NCBI RefSeq assembly: GCF_035918155.1
Contig: NZ_CP109327.1
Span: 1,922,001-1,986,000, forward strand
Reading direction: 5' to 3'
From: Streptomyces sp. NBC_01591
GTDB taxonomy: Bacteria; Actinomycetota; Actinomycetes; Streptomycetales; Streptomycetaceae
DNA: 64,000 nucleotides
Part shown: positions 26,334 to 35,451 of the stretch, piece by piece
Layout of the letters: each line of letters begins with the position of its first letter
How positions within the stretch are numbered: the stretch's first letter is position 1
Made by a program: the position numbers and the translations under genes
Notes under the pieces: model-generated
What the model saw: the letters and a program-made list of their open reading frames with translations, nothing else
Database searches by the model: none
What the model was told of the DNA's origin: nothing

Positions 26334-26999
26334 CGCGCGGCCGCCCGCACGATCCTCCCCCCACAGCGCATGCTGTGACCGTGCCCAATGGCGCTCGACC
26401 GACCCGGTGCGCATGCCACGGCGTGCCTCCGGGTCGGCGAGCGCCATTGCCATGTGCCCGGCCAATACGATCCCGATCGCGAGCGCCAGCCAGTCGTGGA
26501 CGAAGGTCGCGCTCGTGCGCCACAGCAGCGGCGCGAGGCCGGTGAACCACATCAGCAGCCCGGTGCCCGTCATCACCAAGGTCGCGCCCGCGATCCATGC
26601 CGCGTAGAGCTTCTGCCCGGCGTTGAACTTCCCGGCCGGCCGGGCCCCCGGCCGGTGGTCGCGGCGGCGCACGGCCCGCAGCCACTGCCGGTCGTGCAGC
26701 CCGAAGCGGTTGAGCCGGGACAGGTCGGCCCGGAAGGCCCGGGACAACAGACCGGCCAGGAACGGCACCGGGGTCAGCAGCCCGGACCACTCGTGCACGG
26801 TGACCACGAGACGGCGGCGGCCGACGAGCTCGGCGAGCTGGGGTACGTACAGACAGGCCGCACCCGCCACGCACACCAGCATCAGTGTCGCGGTGGTCCG
26901 GTGCACCCAGCGCTCCGCGGCGCTGAAGCGCTGGACGCGCTCAGACGGTGGGGGCGTCGTCGCGGCCGTTGGACCGGCCGACCCAGGCGTCGACGTCAT
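26322..26999 (-). CDS. Cytochrome b-type membrane subunit
   Basis: A 225-residue membrane protein with four likely transmembrane helices. Candidate haem ligands are His in RWVHRTT, VHEWSG, FVHDW and AGHMAMA, as in di-haem b-type cytochromes of the b561/formate dehydrogenase gamma type. Its ATG lies inside the 3' end of the molybdopterin oxidoreductase gene (59-base overlap), so they form one translational unit. It probably passes electrons from that enzyme to the quinone pool. Confidence 0.8.
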   Translation of the reverse strand: MTSTPGSAGPTAATTPPPSERVQRFSAAERWVHRTTATLMLVCVAGAACLYVPQLAELVGRRRLVVTVHEWSGLLTPVPFLAGLLSRAFRADLSRLNRFGLHDRQWLRAVRRRDHRPGARPAGKFNAGQKLYAAWIAGATLVMTGTGLLMWFTGLAPLLWRTSATFVHDWLALAIGIVLAGHMAMALADPEARRGMRTGSVERHWARSQHALWGEDRAGGRALDD

Positions 27000-27666
27000 A
27001 GCCGAACTCCTCCCAGTAGCCGGGGCGCACGGAGTCGGTGACGGTGATCCCGGAGAGCCATTTCGCCGACTTGTAGAAGTACATCGGGGCCACGTAGAGC
27101 CGGACCGGCCCGCCGTGGGAGTGGGTCAGCGGCCGGTCCTGCAGGCGCAGCGCGACCAGGACGTCGGCGCGGCGGGCCTGCGCGAGGGTGAGGCTCTCGC
27201 TGTAGGCGCCGTCGAAGCAGGTGAAGCGGACGGCCTTCGCCCCGGGCCGTACGCCCGCCGCGTCCAGCAGCGCGGAGAGCCGTACCCCTTCGAAGGGCGT
27301 CCCGGGCACCCGCCAGCCGGTGACGCACTGGACATCACGGACCATGCGGGTCTGCGGCAGGCCCTTCAGGTCGTCCAGGGTGTACGTGGCCGGGTGGTCG
27401 ACCAGACCGTCGACGGTCAGCCGGTAGTCGTCGGCGCTCTTCTTCGGTACGGAGGAGGCGACGGAGTAGTAGCGGAAGCCGCCGCCGTTGGGGAGCAGGC
27501 CGGTCAGGCCGGTGGGGTCCTTGTCGGCGACCGCGCCCAGGCCGGATTCCAGCGTGCGTTGCAGCACGGGCGCCGCGACGACTCCGGCGGCGCCCAGTCC
27601 GAGCATGGCCAGGACGAGACGGCGGCCCACGGGGGTGCCTTCGGCGTCGGGAGGGCGACTGTTCAC
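26941..27666 (-). CDS. Sulfite oxidase-like molybdopterin-dependent oxidoreductase
   Basis: A 241-residue protein with an N-terminal hydrophobic segment (VLAMLGLGAAGVVAAP) that exports or anchors it. The mononuclear Mo domain has the Cys ligand in RDVQCVTGWRVPGTPF, plus FTCFDGAYSESL and HSHGGPVRLYVAPMYFYKSAKW. It resembles the MsrP/YedY and plant sulfite oxidase families, and pairs with a cytochrome b encoded in overlap. No typical RR Tat motif precedes the helix (only GRRLVLAML), which leaves the export route unclear. Start GTG 27666. Substrate unknown. Confidence 0.85.
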   Translation of the reverse strand: MNSRPPDAEGTPVGRRLVLAMLGLGAAGVVAAPVLQRTLESGLGAVADKDPTGLTGLLPNGGGFRYYSVASSVPKKSADDYRLTVDGLVDHPATYTLDDLKGLPQTRMVRDVQCVTGWRVPGTPFEGVRLSALLDAAGVRPGAKAVRFTCFDGAYSESLTLAQARRADVLVALRLQDRPLTHSHGGPVRLYVAPMYFYKSAKWLSGITVTDSVRPGYWEEFGYDVDAWVGRSNGRDDAPTV

Positions 27667-27824
27667 CCGGCTATTCGACCAGCTGCGGCCGCCGGTCACC
27701 AGGGTCGGGAGGCCGGCCGCCCGTATCGGTTCACAACTCGGCCCGTCCGGCGTGCAGTTGAAGACCCCTGCCGGGTGCCGGCGGCCCGGCGCCGCGCCCC
27801 GGCGGGCATGCCAGACTTGGCGCC

Positions 27825-28274
27825 ATGTCGAACCGTGAACCCCTCAAGCCCTTTCTGCTCGCCTTCCCCGGGCCACTGCGCGATCAGCTGGTGGGGGCGG
27901 TGCTCACCGGCGCGAAGGTGTCGACGACCGGGCTGCTCGCGGAGTACGAGGCGGAGAAGGAGGAGCTGCCTCCGGTGGGTGAGCGCTCCGCGCTGATCGA
28001 CTCGGCCGGCCGGGAGATCGCGGTGCTGGAGGTGACGGAGGTGCGGGTGCTGCGCCTCGGTGACGTCGACCTCCAGCATGCGATCGACGAGGGCGAGGGC
28101 GACACGTCGGTGGCCGAGTGGCGTGCGGGGCACGAGAAGTTCTGGCACGGCGAGGAGATGCGGGAGGCGCTCGGCGATCCGGGGTTCACCGTCGACGACG
28201 ACACCATGGTCGTCGCCGAACGGTTCCGGGTCGTCGAGCTGCTGGACCCCGCCACGGGCACGGACAGCCGGTAG
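27825..28274 (+). CDS. ASCH domain protein
   Basis: A 149-residue protein, starting MSNREPLKPFLLAFPGPLRD. The segments AVLTGAKVSTTGLL, LIDSAGREIAVLEVTEV and EWRAGHEKFW match the ASCH fold, a PUA-related RNA/nucleotide-binding domain; some members hydrolyse modified nucleosides. A single gene, divergent from the molybdopterin oxidoreductase. Function inferred only at fold level. Confidence 0.8.
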   Translation: MSNREPLKPFLLAFPGPLRDQLVGAVLTGAKVSTTGLLAEYEAEKEELPPVGERSALIDSAGREIAVLEVTEVRVLRLGDVDLQHAIDEGEGDTSVAEWRAGHEKFWHGEEMREALGDPGFTVDDDTMVVAERFRVVELLDPATGTDSR

Positions 28275-28306
28275 ACCGGGCGGGCGGCAGGGCCGGCTAC
28301 GGGGCG

Positions 28307-29527
28307 CTACGGACGTCGGGCGAGGATCTCGCAGCAGGTCAGCGGGGGCGCGACGGCACCGGGACGGCCGGTGCGGACAAAGGCGATCCAGGTGGCGCGC
28401 ACGGCCCTGCCCAGCTCGTCCACCTCCTCCCAGGGGGTATCCCCCAGCATCGGGGAGTCCCGCCAGGCGGCCCGGGAGCCGAGGAGCAGCGGCAGTTCCA
28501 CGCAGTGGGTGGCGCCGTACTCCGATCCGGCCGGGCGCCAGTCCAGCCGGTAGGCGTGCACCCGGGCTCCGGCCCGGACGAGCTGTTGCCCGAGGGCGGT
28601 CAGCGGTTCGGTGTACATCCGCCGGGTCGGCTCCGCCGGGTCACCGTTCCCGCCCTTCTCTCCGGGGAAGGCCGACATGTCGTCCGCGTTCCAGCCGTAC
28701 ATGATGTCCAGGCCGCGGACGTGCGGTCCGGGGGCGGCGCCGGCCGTGCCGACGGGGCCGAACGGCGGCTCCAGGGTGGAGGCGGAGCGTTCCCGGTGGG
28801 CGAGCCCGGTGTCCCGTTGCGCCGCGAGTACGGCTGCCTGGGCGGCGACACGCGGGCCGGCTCCGGGGGCGTGTACCGCGAGCCGCTCACTGAAGATCCG
28901 GCCGAGGACTTCGGCATCGGCCCGCGACCGGGTGGCGATCGCCAGCGGCGCGCTCTGCAGGATCGCGCGGCGGAACAGCCCCCGGGCCTCGGGCAGCTCC
29001 ATCAGCAGCCGGATGGAGAGCGCCCCGGCGGACTGCCCGAATACTGTGACATCGGCGGGGTCGCCGCCGTACGCGGCGATGTGCGTCCGCACCCAGCGGA
29101 GCGCTTCGAGCTGGTCGTACAGGCCGAGATTGCCCTCGGACACCCCGTCGAGGCAGAGGTATCCGAGTGCGCCGACGCGGTAGTTGACGGCCACCACGAC
29201 GACATCGCCCTCGGTGGCGAGTGCCCCGCCGTCGTACCAGTCCATGAGGCCCGCGCCGCTGCTGAACCCGCCGCCGTGGAACCAGACCATCACCGGCCGC
29301 GCCGCGCTGTCGCGGGCGGGTGTGGTGACGGTCAGGTTCAGACAGTCCTCGCCCTGCGGGTGCCGGTCGAGCGGCGGTCCCATCACCGCGTCGAGCCTGG
29401 ACGGCAGTTGCGGGCAGATCTCGCCGGTGGGCGGGCGGCCGTCGTCACGCACCGGGCGGGGCCGCGCGAAGCGCTCGGCCACGGCGTAACGGACCGGGCC
29501 GGACCGGACCACGGCGGGGCCGGTCAT
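28307..29527 (-). CDS. Type-B carboxylesterase/lipase family protein
   Basis: A 406-residue cytoplasmic alpha/beta hydrolase with EDCLNL, oxyanion loop WFHGGGFSSG, nucleophile FGQSAGA and a probable His in GATHCVELP. It is shorter than usual (about 500). Its ATG overlaps the stop of the MHS transporter (ATGA), so they are co-translated. It lies divergent from the 3-hydroxyanthranilate operon. It may cleave an imported ester or amide into an operon substrate; that is inference. Confidence 0.85.
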   Translation of the reverse strand: MTGPAVVRSGPVRYAVAERFARPRPVRDDGRPPTGEICPQLPSRLDAVMGPPLDRHPQGEDCLNLTVTTPARDSAARPVMVWFHGGGFSSGAGLMDWYDGGALATEGDVVVVAVNYRVGALGYLCLDGVSEGNLGLYDQLEALRWVRTHIAAYGGDPADVTVFGQSAGALSIRLLMELPEARGLFRRAILQSAPLAIATRSRADAEVLGRIFSERLAVHAPGAGPRVAAQAAVLAAQRDTGLAHRERSASTLEPPFGPVGTAGAAPGPHVRGLDIMYGWNADDMSAFPGEKGGNGDPAEPTRRMYTEPLTALGQQLVRAGARVHAYRLDWRPAGSEYGATHCVELPLLLGSRAAWRDSPMLGDTPWEEVDELGRAVRATWIAFVRTGRPGAVAPPLTCCEILARRP

Positions 29528-30876
29528 GCGCCGCGCCCGGAGAGCGACTCCGCCGGGGCGGCCCGCACCGGCTCCGGCGCCCCTTCGGGTACCAGCCGGA
29601 ACAGGGCGACCGCGCCGGCCAGGCTGACCGCGCAGATCCCGACGAGGTACCACGTCACCCCGGTCGACGAGCCCCCCGAGTTGAGCAGTGCCGTGGAGAT
29701 CATGGGGGCGAGTCCGCCGCCCAGGATGGCGCCGCCCTGCAGGATCACCGAGGAGCCGGAGTACCGGACGTTGACGGGGAAGGTGTCGACGATGATGCTG
29801 CCCTGCACGCAGTGGGTGACCGGGATGATGAGGCCCATGCCGAGCAGCGCCACCACGGCGAGGGCGGAGTTGCCGGTGTTGAGGAGCGGGAAGAAGGCGA
29901 CGCACCAGACGAGGATGGCGGCGGATCCGGCGATGAACATGGTCCGGCGGCCGTGCCGGTCGGCGATCTTCGTCCACACCGGAATGGTCACGAACCACAG
30001 GGCCGCCGCGACCGTGACGCTCACGATGAGGAACTGCTTGTCGTAGTCGAGGTGCTGGGAGCCGTAGGACAGCGTGAAGACCATGAACACATAGGCGACG
30101 GCCGAGTTGGCCACGACGGCGAGCAGGGTCAGCGCGAGCCGGGGGAAGCCGACCTTCATCGATTCGGCCAGCGGGAACCTGACCACCTGGTCCTGGGCCC
30201 GGACGCGGTCGAAGGACGGCGACTCGGTCACCCGCAGCCGGATCACCAGCCCCACGGCCACCAGGACGAAACTGAGCAGGAACGGGACGCGCCAGCCCCA
30301 CGAGGTGAACGCGTGGTCGCCCATGACCGCGTTGGTGACCAGGAAGATCACATTGGCCAGGACCAGGCCGCCCGGTGTGCCCATCTGCGGGAAGCCCGCA
30401 TAGAGGTTCTTCTTGCCCGGTGGCGCGTGCTCCATCGACATGAGCGTCGCTCCGGCCCCTTCGCCGCCGAGCCCGATGCCCTGGACGATGCGCAGCGTGA
30501 CCAGGAGGACCGGGGCCCAGAAGCCGATGGATTCATAGCTCGGGATGGCACCGATGAGGGTGGAGCCGATCCCCATCAGGACGAGGGAGACCACCAGCGT
30601 CGCCTTGCGGCCGATGCGGTCTCCGTAGTGGCCGAAGACCAGACCGCCGAGGGGGCGGGCGATGAAGCCGACGGCGAAGGTACTGAAGGCGGCCAGGGTG
30701 CCGGCGGCGGGGCTGAGCGCGGGGAAGAACTGCTCGTTGAAGATGAGGGCCGCGGCTGTTCCGTAGAGGAAGAAGTCGTACCACTCCAGCGTGGTGCCCG
30801 CGAGCGTGGCGAGGGCGGTTCTGCCGGCAGTGGCTCGGGCGCCGCCCGAGTGTTCTTCGTGAGGTGAAGTGTTCAC
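29524..30876 (-). CDS. MHS-family major facilitator transporter
   Basis: A 450-residue, 12-helix H+ symporter. TTLEWYDFFLYG in helix 1, RPLGGLVFGHYGDRIGRK in the first loop and RIVQGIGLGGEGAGA are signatures of the metabolite:H+ symporter group that carries shikimate, dicarboxylates and aromatic acids. GTG 30876 is taken as start with TAGGT upstream; a GTG at 30891 is possible. The gene is divergent from the 3-hydroxyanthranilate operon across a repeat-rich region, so it is the probable uptake system for that pathway. Confidence 0.88.
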   Translation of the reverse strand: MNTSPHEEHSGGARATAGRTALATLAGTTLEWYDFFLYGTAAALIFNEQFFPALSPAAGTLAAFSTFAVGFIARPLGGLVFGHYGDRIGRKATLVVSLVLMGIGSTLIGAIPSYESIGFWAPVLLVTLRIVQGIGLGGEGAGATLMSMEHAPPGKKNLYAGFPQMGTPGGLVLANVIFLVTNAVMGDHAFTSWGWRVPFLLSFVLVAVGLVIRLRVTESPSFDRVRAQDQVVRFPLAESMKVGFPRLALTLLAVVANSAVAYVFMVFTLSYGSQHLDYDKQFLIVSVTVAAALWFVTIPVWTKIADRHGRRTMFIAGSAAILVWCVAFFPLLNTGNSALAVVALLGMGLIIPVTHCVQGSIIVDTFPVNVRYSGSSVILQGGAILGGGLAPMISTALLNSGGSSTGVTWYLVGICAVSLAGAVALFRLVPEGAPEPVRAAPAESLSGRGA

Positions 30877-31013
30877 GGGGTGACCTATCACTTGGATGAC
30901 GGGCTGTGGGCGGTTCGCCCCGGACAGCCGCTACGACGGCCGGGCTTCACCCGTCGTTAACCGTGGATCCTGATGGTCTGAGAAATGACACACAAATACC
31001 GAATCCGGGACCT

Positions 31014-31035
31014 GCCATACCTGTTCGGGTATGGC
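31014..31035. promoter_or_regulatory. Candidate operator 1 (GCCATACC-N6-GGTATGGC)
   Basis: Perfect 8-base inverted repeat, arms 31014-31021 and 31028-31035 with spacer TGTTCG. The half-site recurs in the same intergenic region. Probable binding site for the regulator of the divergent transcripts; the LysR gene at 38324-39277 is the nearest candidate. Confidence 0.55.
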
Positions 31036-31106
31036 CGAACACCCACGCGAGCATACGGATGACCGTTCAGCGATGATCCCGCGCACACATCCGGCCCAGG
31101 CAACCC

Positions 31107-31128
31107 GGTATGCCATTTCAGGTATGGC
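31107..31128. promoter_or_regulatory. Candidate operator 2 (GGTATGCC/GGTATGGC)
   Basis: GGTATGCC (31107-31114) and GGTATGGC (31121-31128) are near-direct repeats 14 bases apart that match the half-site of the upstream palindrome. They lie just before the TTGACA at 31129, where a regulator would touch RNA polymerase. Confidence 0.45.
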
Positions 31129-31182
31129 TTGACACAAGAATCGCATTTGTCCGGCATGGCTATGCGAATCACAGTGGGACGC

Positions 31183-32658
31183 ATGACGGCAGAGACTGGG
31201 CGGTGGATCCGCAACTTCGTGGCCGGGCAGTTCGTGGAGCCCGACGAGAACCGCAGCTTCGACAAGACCGATCCGGCGACCGGCCGGGTGTTCGCCCGGG
31301 TGCACGAGGCGGACAGGGACCTGGTGGACCGCGCGGTGAACGCGGCCAGGCGCGCCCTGCACGACGGGTGGGCGACGACGCCGGTACGGGAGCGGGCCGC
31401 GCTGCTGCGCCGGGCCGCGGACCGGATCGAGGAGCGCTTCGAGGAGTTCGTCGCGGCGGAGGTCGCCGACACCGGCAAGCCGGTCACCCAGGCTCGGGAG
31501 CTCGATGTCGCACGCGCGCTGACGAACTTCCGCACCTTCGCCGACGTGGTGGCCGCCGCCGGCCAGGAGTCCTTCCTCACCGACCTCGCGGGCGGCCGGC
31601 AGGCGCTCAACTACGCGGTACGCAAGCCGCTCGGCGTCGTCGCGGTCGTCGTCCCGTGGAATCTGCCCCTCCTGCTGCTGACCTGGAAGGTCGCCCCTGC
31701 CCTGGCCTGCGGCAACGCCCTGGTCGTCAAGCCCAGCGAAGAGACCCCGGCCACCGCCACGCTGCTGGCCGGCGTACTCGCCGAGGTCGGGCTGCCCGCC
31801 GGGGTGTACAACGTCGTCCACGGCTTCGGCGGCGACTCCGCCGGTGAGTACGTGACCTCGCACCCGGGGATCGACGGGGTGACCTTCACCGGCTCGTCGG
31901 CCACCGGCTCGCACGTCATGAAGACCGTCGCGCCCCGCGTCCGTCCGGTGTCCTTCGAACTCGGCGGCAAGAACGCCGCCGTCGTCTTCGACGATGTCGA
32001 CATCGACGAGGCGCTGACCGGGCTGAGCAAGTCGGTCTTCACCAACACCGGCCAGGTCTGTCTGTGCACCGAGCGGGTCTACGTACAGCGCTCGGTCTTC
32101 GCCGATATCGCCGAGGGGCTCGCCGAGCGGGCCCGGGGCCTGCGGCTGGGCGACCCACTGGACGAGCGGACCACCACCGGACCGCTGATCTCCCGGACCC
32201 ACCGGAACAAGGTGCTGAGCTACTTCGAACTGGCCGAACAGGCCGGGGCGAAGGTGCTCACCGGCGGCGGCGTGCCGCAGCTCGGTCCCGGACTCGCGGG
32301 CGGCTCATGGATCGAGCCGACGCTGTGGACGGGCCTGACCAACGCCGACCGGCCCGTGCGCGAGGAGATCTTCGGCCCGGTGGCCGCCCTGATCCCCTTC
32401 GACACCGAGGAGGAGGCCATCGCCCTGGCCAATGACACCGAGTACGGTCTCGCGGCTTCCGTGTGGACCAACGACCTGCGCCGCGGCCACCGGGTGGCGC
32501 AGTCCATGAACGTCGGCATGGCCTGGGTCAACACCTGGTTCCTGCGCGATCTGCGCTCCCCCTTCGGCGGTGTCGGGCTCTCCGGCATCGGCCGCGAGGG
32601 CGGCGAGTCCTCCCTGCACTTCTACACCGAGCCGACGAATGTGTGCGTACAGCTGTGA
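31183..32658 (+). CDS. nbaE: 2-aminomuconic semialdehyde dehydrogenase (NbaE-like)
   Basis: A 491-residue NAD-dependent aldehyde dehydrogenase: PWNLPLLLLTWKVAPAL and KPSEETPATA at the cofactor site, catalytic Glu in FELGGKN, catalytic Cys in NTGQVCLCTERVYV. This sequence group contains 2-aminomuconate- and 2-hydroxymuconate-semialdehyde dehydrogenases. The operon also encodes 3-hydroxyanthranilate dioxygenase and ACMS decarboxylase, so 2-aminomuconic semialdehyde is the likely substrate. First gene of the operon; its TGA overlaps the next GTG. ATG 31183 gives MTAETGRWIRNFVAGQ; earlier in-frame ATGs lack an RBS. Confidence 0.88.
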   Translation: MTAETGRWIRNFVAGQFVEPDENRSFDKTDPATGRVFARVHEADRDLVDRAVNAARRALHDGWATTPVRERAALLRRAADRIEERFEEFVAAEVADTGKPVTQARELDVARALTNFRTFADVVAAAGQESFLTDLAGGRQALNYAVRKPLGVVAVVVPWNLPLLLLTWKVAPALACGNALVVKPSEETPATATLLAGVLAEVGLPAGVYNVVHGFGGDSAGEYVTSHPGIDGVTFTGSSATGSHVMKTVAPRVRPVSFELGGKNAAVVFDDVDIDEALTGLSKSVFTNTGQVCLCTERVYVQRSVFADIAEGLAERARGLRLGDPLDERTTTGPLISRTHRNKVLSYFELAEQAGAKVLTGGGVPQLGPGLAGGSWIEPTLWTGLTNADRPVREEIFGPVAALIPFDTEEEAIALANDTEYGLAASVWTNDLRRGHRVAQSMNVGMAWVNTWFLRDLRSPFGGVGLSGIGREGGESSLHFYTEPTNVCVQL

Positions 32659-33470
32659 CCGATCACGACACCCCCGACCTGCCCGCACGGATCGAGGCGG
32701 CCGCGGCACGCCTCACTGCCGCCGCCGACTCGCGCACCCCGTGCGCTCCCGTCCGGGAGTTCCTGGGCCGCGAGGACATCGACGCCGCCTATGAGGTGCA
32801 ACGCCGGATCGCGGCCGGCCGGAGCGCCGCCGGAGCCCGGGTGGTGGGCGCCAAGATCGGCCTCACCGCGCCCGCCGTACAGCAGCAGTTCGGCGTGTTC
32901 CGCCCCGACTTCGGGGTGCTCTTCGACGACATGATGTACGCCCACACCGAACCGCTGCCGCTGAACCGCTTCCTCCAGCCGCGTGCGGAGGGCGAGATCG
33001 CTTTCGTGCTCGGCCGGGACATCGACCGGCCCGGGGCCGGCGTCGCCGATGTGCTGCGGGCCACCGAGTTCGTGCTGCCCGCCATCGAGATCGTCGATTC
33101 CCGGATCACCGGCTGGGATCTGGCCATCACCGACACGGTCGCCGACAACGCCTCCAGCGGCGCGTTCGTGCTCGGCACCACTCCGCATCCGCTGAGCGGG
33201 CTCGACCTGTCCCGGGTCGGCATGGTGCTCCAGCGGGACGGCGAACCGGTCTCCTTCGGCGCGGGACACGCCTGCCTCGGCTCACCGGTCGTCGCCGTGG
33301 CCTGGCTGGCACGCGAACTGGCCGCCCGGGACCAGCCGTTGCGCGCCGGAGACGTCGTCATGTCCGGGGCGCTGGGCCCGATGGTGCCGATCGATGGTCC
33401 CGGCCGGTACCGGCTGGCGCTGGACGGGCTCGGCGAGGTCGAGGCAGTCATCGAGGAGGAGACCAAGTGA
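32655..33470 (+). CDS. nbaH: 2-oxopent-4-enoate hydratase (NbaH-like)
   Basis: A 271-residue member of the fumarylacetoacetate hydrolase-related hydratase/decarboxylase family. [17 protein letters not shown] and [11 protein letters not shown] (metal-binding acidic residues) and [14 protein letters not shown] are typical of the MhpD/DmpE hydratase, which adds water to 2-hydroxypenta-2,4-dienoate to give 4-hydroxy-2-oxovalerate. A related decarboxylase is encoded three genes later. Start GTG 32655 overlaps the upstream stop (GTGA), and the downstream start overlaps its own stop. Confidence 0.88.
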   Translation: MTDHDTPDLPARIEAAAARLTAAADSRTPCAPVREFLGREDIDAAYEVQRRIAAGRSAAGARVVGAKIGLTAPAVQQQFGVFRPDFGVLFDDMMYAHTEPLPLNRFLQPRAEGEIAFVLGRDIDRPGAGVADVLRATEFVLPAIEIVDSRITGWDLAITDTVADNASSGAFVLGTTPHPLSGLDLSRVGMVLQRDGEPVSFGAGHACLGSPVVAVAWLARELAARDQPLRAGDVVMSGALGPMVPIDGPGRYRLALDGLGEVEAVIEEETK

Positions 33471-34423
33471 GTTCCACCGCATCCGGCACCGTCCCGGTGG
33501 CCGTCATCGGGTCCGGCAATATCGGAACCGACCTCATGATCAAGGTGCTGCGGCTCTCGAAGACGCTGCGCATGGGCGCGATGGTGGGCATCGACCCGGA
33601 CTCCGACGGCCTGGCCCGCGCCACCCGGCTCAAGGTGACCATCACGCACCGCGGTATCGACGGGTTGGTGGAGCTGCCCGGATTCGCCGACATCAAGGTC
33701 ATCTTCGACGCCACCTCGGCCAAGGCCCACGTGCGCAACGCCCGGATCGCCGCGGAGCACGGGAAGCTGATGATCGACCTCACTCCGGCGGCTCTCGGAC
33801 CGTTCGTGGTGCCGTCGGTCAATCTGGACGAGCATCTCGCCGCCGGGGACGTCAACATGGTCACCTGCGGCGGTCAGGCAACCATTCCGGTCGTCGCCGC
33901 GATCTCCCGGATCGCGCCGGTCGCGTACGGGGAGATCGTCGCCTCCATCGCCTCGAAGTCGGCCGGTCCCGGAACGCGGGCCAATATCGACGAGTTCACC
34001 GAGACCACCGGTGAGGCGATCCGCCTGGTCGGCGGCGCCGAGGTCGGCAAGGCCATCATCGTGCTCAACCCGGCCGAGCCCCCGCTCGCCATGCGCGACA
34101 CGGTCTTCTGCCTCGTCGAGGGCGGGCTGTCCGACGCCGACCGGGACCGGATCGTGGCCTCCGTCGAGCAGATGGCGCAGTCGGTACGGGAGTACGTGCC
34201 CGGCTACCGGCTCAAGCAGGACGTTCAGTTCGACCCGGTCGAGGACACCGTCGTCCCGGCCCTGGGCCGACGGGTCACCGGGGTCAGGGTCTCGGTGTTC
34301 CTGGAGGTGCTCGGCGCCGGCCACTACCTGCCCGACTACGCGGGCAATCTCGACATCATGACCTCCGCCGCGGTCCGCACCGCGGAGAAGATCGCCGCAC
34401 TCCGAGGATGGGTGACCTCATGA
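33467..34423 (+). CDS. nbaJ: Acetaldehyde dehydrogenase, acylating (NbaJ-like)
   Basis: A 318-residue CoA-dependent dehydrogenase that turns acetaldehyde into acetyl-CoA with [17 protein letters not shown] is the Rossmann motif, C134 in [12 protein letters not shown] the acyl-enzyme Cys. Enzymes of the DmpF/MhpF group form a channelling complex with the aldolase encoded by the next gene. GTG 33467 and ATG 34420 overlaps at both ends show strict coupling, as expected for complex partners. Confidence 0.95.
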   Translation: MSSTASGTVPVAVIGSGNIGTDLMIKVLRLSKTLRMGAMVGIDPDSDGLARATRLKVTITHRGIDGLVELPGFADIKVIFDATSAKAHVRNARIAAEHGKLMIDLTPAALGPFVVPSVNLDEHLAAGDVNMVTCGGQATIPVVAAISRIAPVAYGEIVASIASKSAGPGTRANIDEFTETTGEAIRLVGGAEVGKAIIVLNPAEPPLAMRDTVFCLVEGGLSDADRDRIVASVEQMAQSVREYVPGYRLKQDVQFDPVEDTVVPALGRRVTGVRVSVFLEVLGAGHYLPDYAGNLDIMTSAAVRTAEKIAALRGWVTS

Positions 34424-35451
34424 AGCTGTACGTCCAGGACGTGACCCTGCGCGACGGCATGCACGCGATGGGGCACATGTACACCGTCGACCAGGTGCGC
34501 CGGATCGTCGCCGCGCTCGACCGGTCCGGGGTCGCGGCCATCGAGGTCGCGCACGGCGACGGTCTCGGCGGTTCGAGCGCGAACTACGGGTTCGGCGCGC
34601 ACAGCGACGAAGAGTGGATCGAAGCCGCGGCGGACGTCCTCGAACACGCGAAGCTGACCACCCTGTTGCTGCCCGGCATCGGCACCATCGACCATCTGCG
34701 CCGGGCCCATGCGCTCGGGGTGCGCAGCGTGCGCGTCGCGACGCACTGCACCGAGGCCGACGTCAGCGCGCAGCACATCTCCTGGGCCCGGGAGAACGGG
34801 ATGGATGTGTCCGGGTTCCTGATGATGAGCCATCTCAACTCCCCCGAGGGCCTGGCTCGTCAGGCCGCGCTGATGGAGTCGTACGGGGCGCACTGCGTCT
34901 ATGTCACCGACTCCGGCGGCCGTCTGACGATGCGTGAGGTCGCCGCCCGGGTCGACGCGTACCGCGAGGTGCTCGACGAGGCGACCGAGATCGGCATCCA
35001 CGCCCACGAGAACCTCTCGCTGTCGGTCGCCAACAGCGTGACCGCCGTGGAGCACGGCGCGTACCGCGTCGACGTGGCACTGGCCGGGCAGGGCGCCGGG
35101 GCCGGGAACTGCCCGGCGGAGCCGTTCGTCGCCGTCGCGGACCTGCTGGGCTGGGAGCACGGCTGCGATCTGTTTGCGCTCCAGGACGCCGCCGACGACA
35201 TCATCCGCCCGCTGCGCAACCGGCCGGTCCAGGTGGACCGGGAGACCCTGACGCTCGGCTACGCCGGTGTCTACTCCAGCTTCCTGCTGCACGCCGAACG
35301 TGCGGGGCGGCGCTACGGGGTCGACACCCGGGAGATCCTCCTGGAGGTCGGCCGGCGGCAGATGGTGGGCGGCCAGGAGGACCTGATCGTGGACATCGCG
35401 CTGGACCTGGCCGCGGGGCGCGCGGCCGGCACGGAAGGGAGCGGCAAATGA
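34420..35451 (+). CDS. nbaI: 4-hydroxy-2-oxovalerate aldolase (NbaI-like)
   Basis: A 343-residue class II aldolase with a DRE-TIM barrel that splits 4-hydroxy-2-oxovalerate into pyruvate and acetaldehyde. The signature [12 protein letters not shown] carries the catalytic Arg-Asp and His; [14 protein letters not shown] has the metal-binding His pair. The C-terminal helical part (about 280-343) contacts the dehydrogenase in the DmpG/DmpF complex. ATG 34420 (ATGA overlap) was taken; an in-frame ATG at 34408 is less likely. Confidence 0.95.
   Translation: MKLYVQDVTLRDGMHAMGHMYTVDQVRRIVAALDRSGVAAIEVAHGDGLGGSSANYGFGAHSDEEWIEAAADVLEHAKLTTLLLPGIGTIDHLRRAHALGVRSVRVATHCTEADVSAQHISWARENGMDVSGFLMMSHLNSPEGLARQAALMESYGAHCVYVTDSGGRLTMREVAARVDAYREVLDEATEIGIHAHENLSLSVANSVTAVEHGAYRVDVALAGQGAGAGNCPAEPFVAVADLLGWEHGCDLFALQDAADDIIRPLRNRPVQVDRETLTLGYAGVYSSFLLHAERAGRRYGVDTREILLEVGRRQMVGGQEDLIVDIALDLAAGRAAGTEGSGK

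Larger units (their letters stand above)
30877..31182. promoter_or_regulatory. Divergent promoter region of the transporter and 3-hydroxyanthranilate operon
   Basis: A 306-base gap without a convincing gene. It is less GC-rich than its surroundings and holds four copies of GGTATGSC-type half-sites (31014-31035 and 31107-31128) and TTGACA at 31129-31134, which could be a -35 element of the rightward operon. I see no clear -10 at normal spacing. Confidence 0.55.

Noticed and set aside
31129..31182. Upstream extension of the aldehyde dehydrogenase to the frame start at 31129
   Set aside because: It would overlap the TTGACA and repeat region, lacks an RBS, and adds residues not expected for the family.
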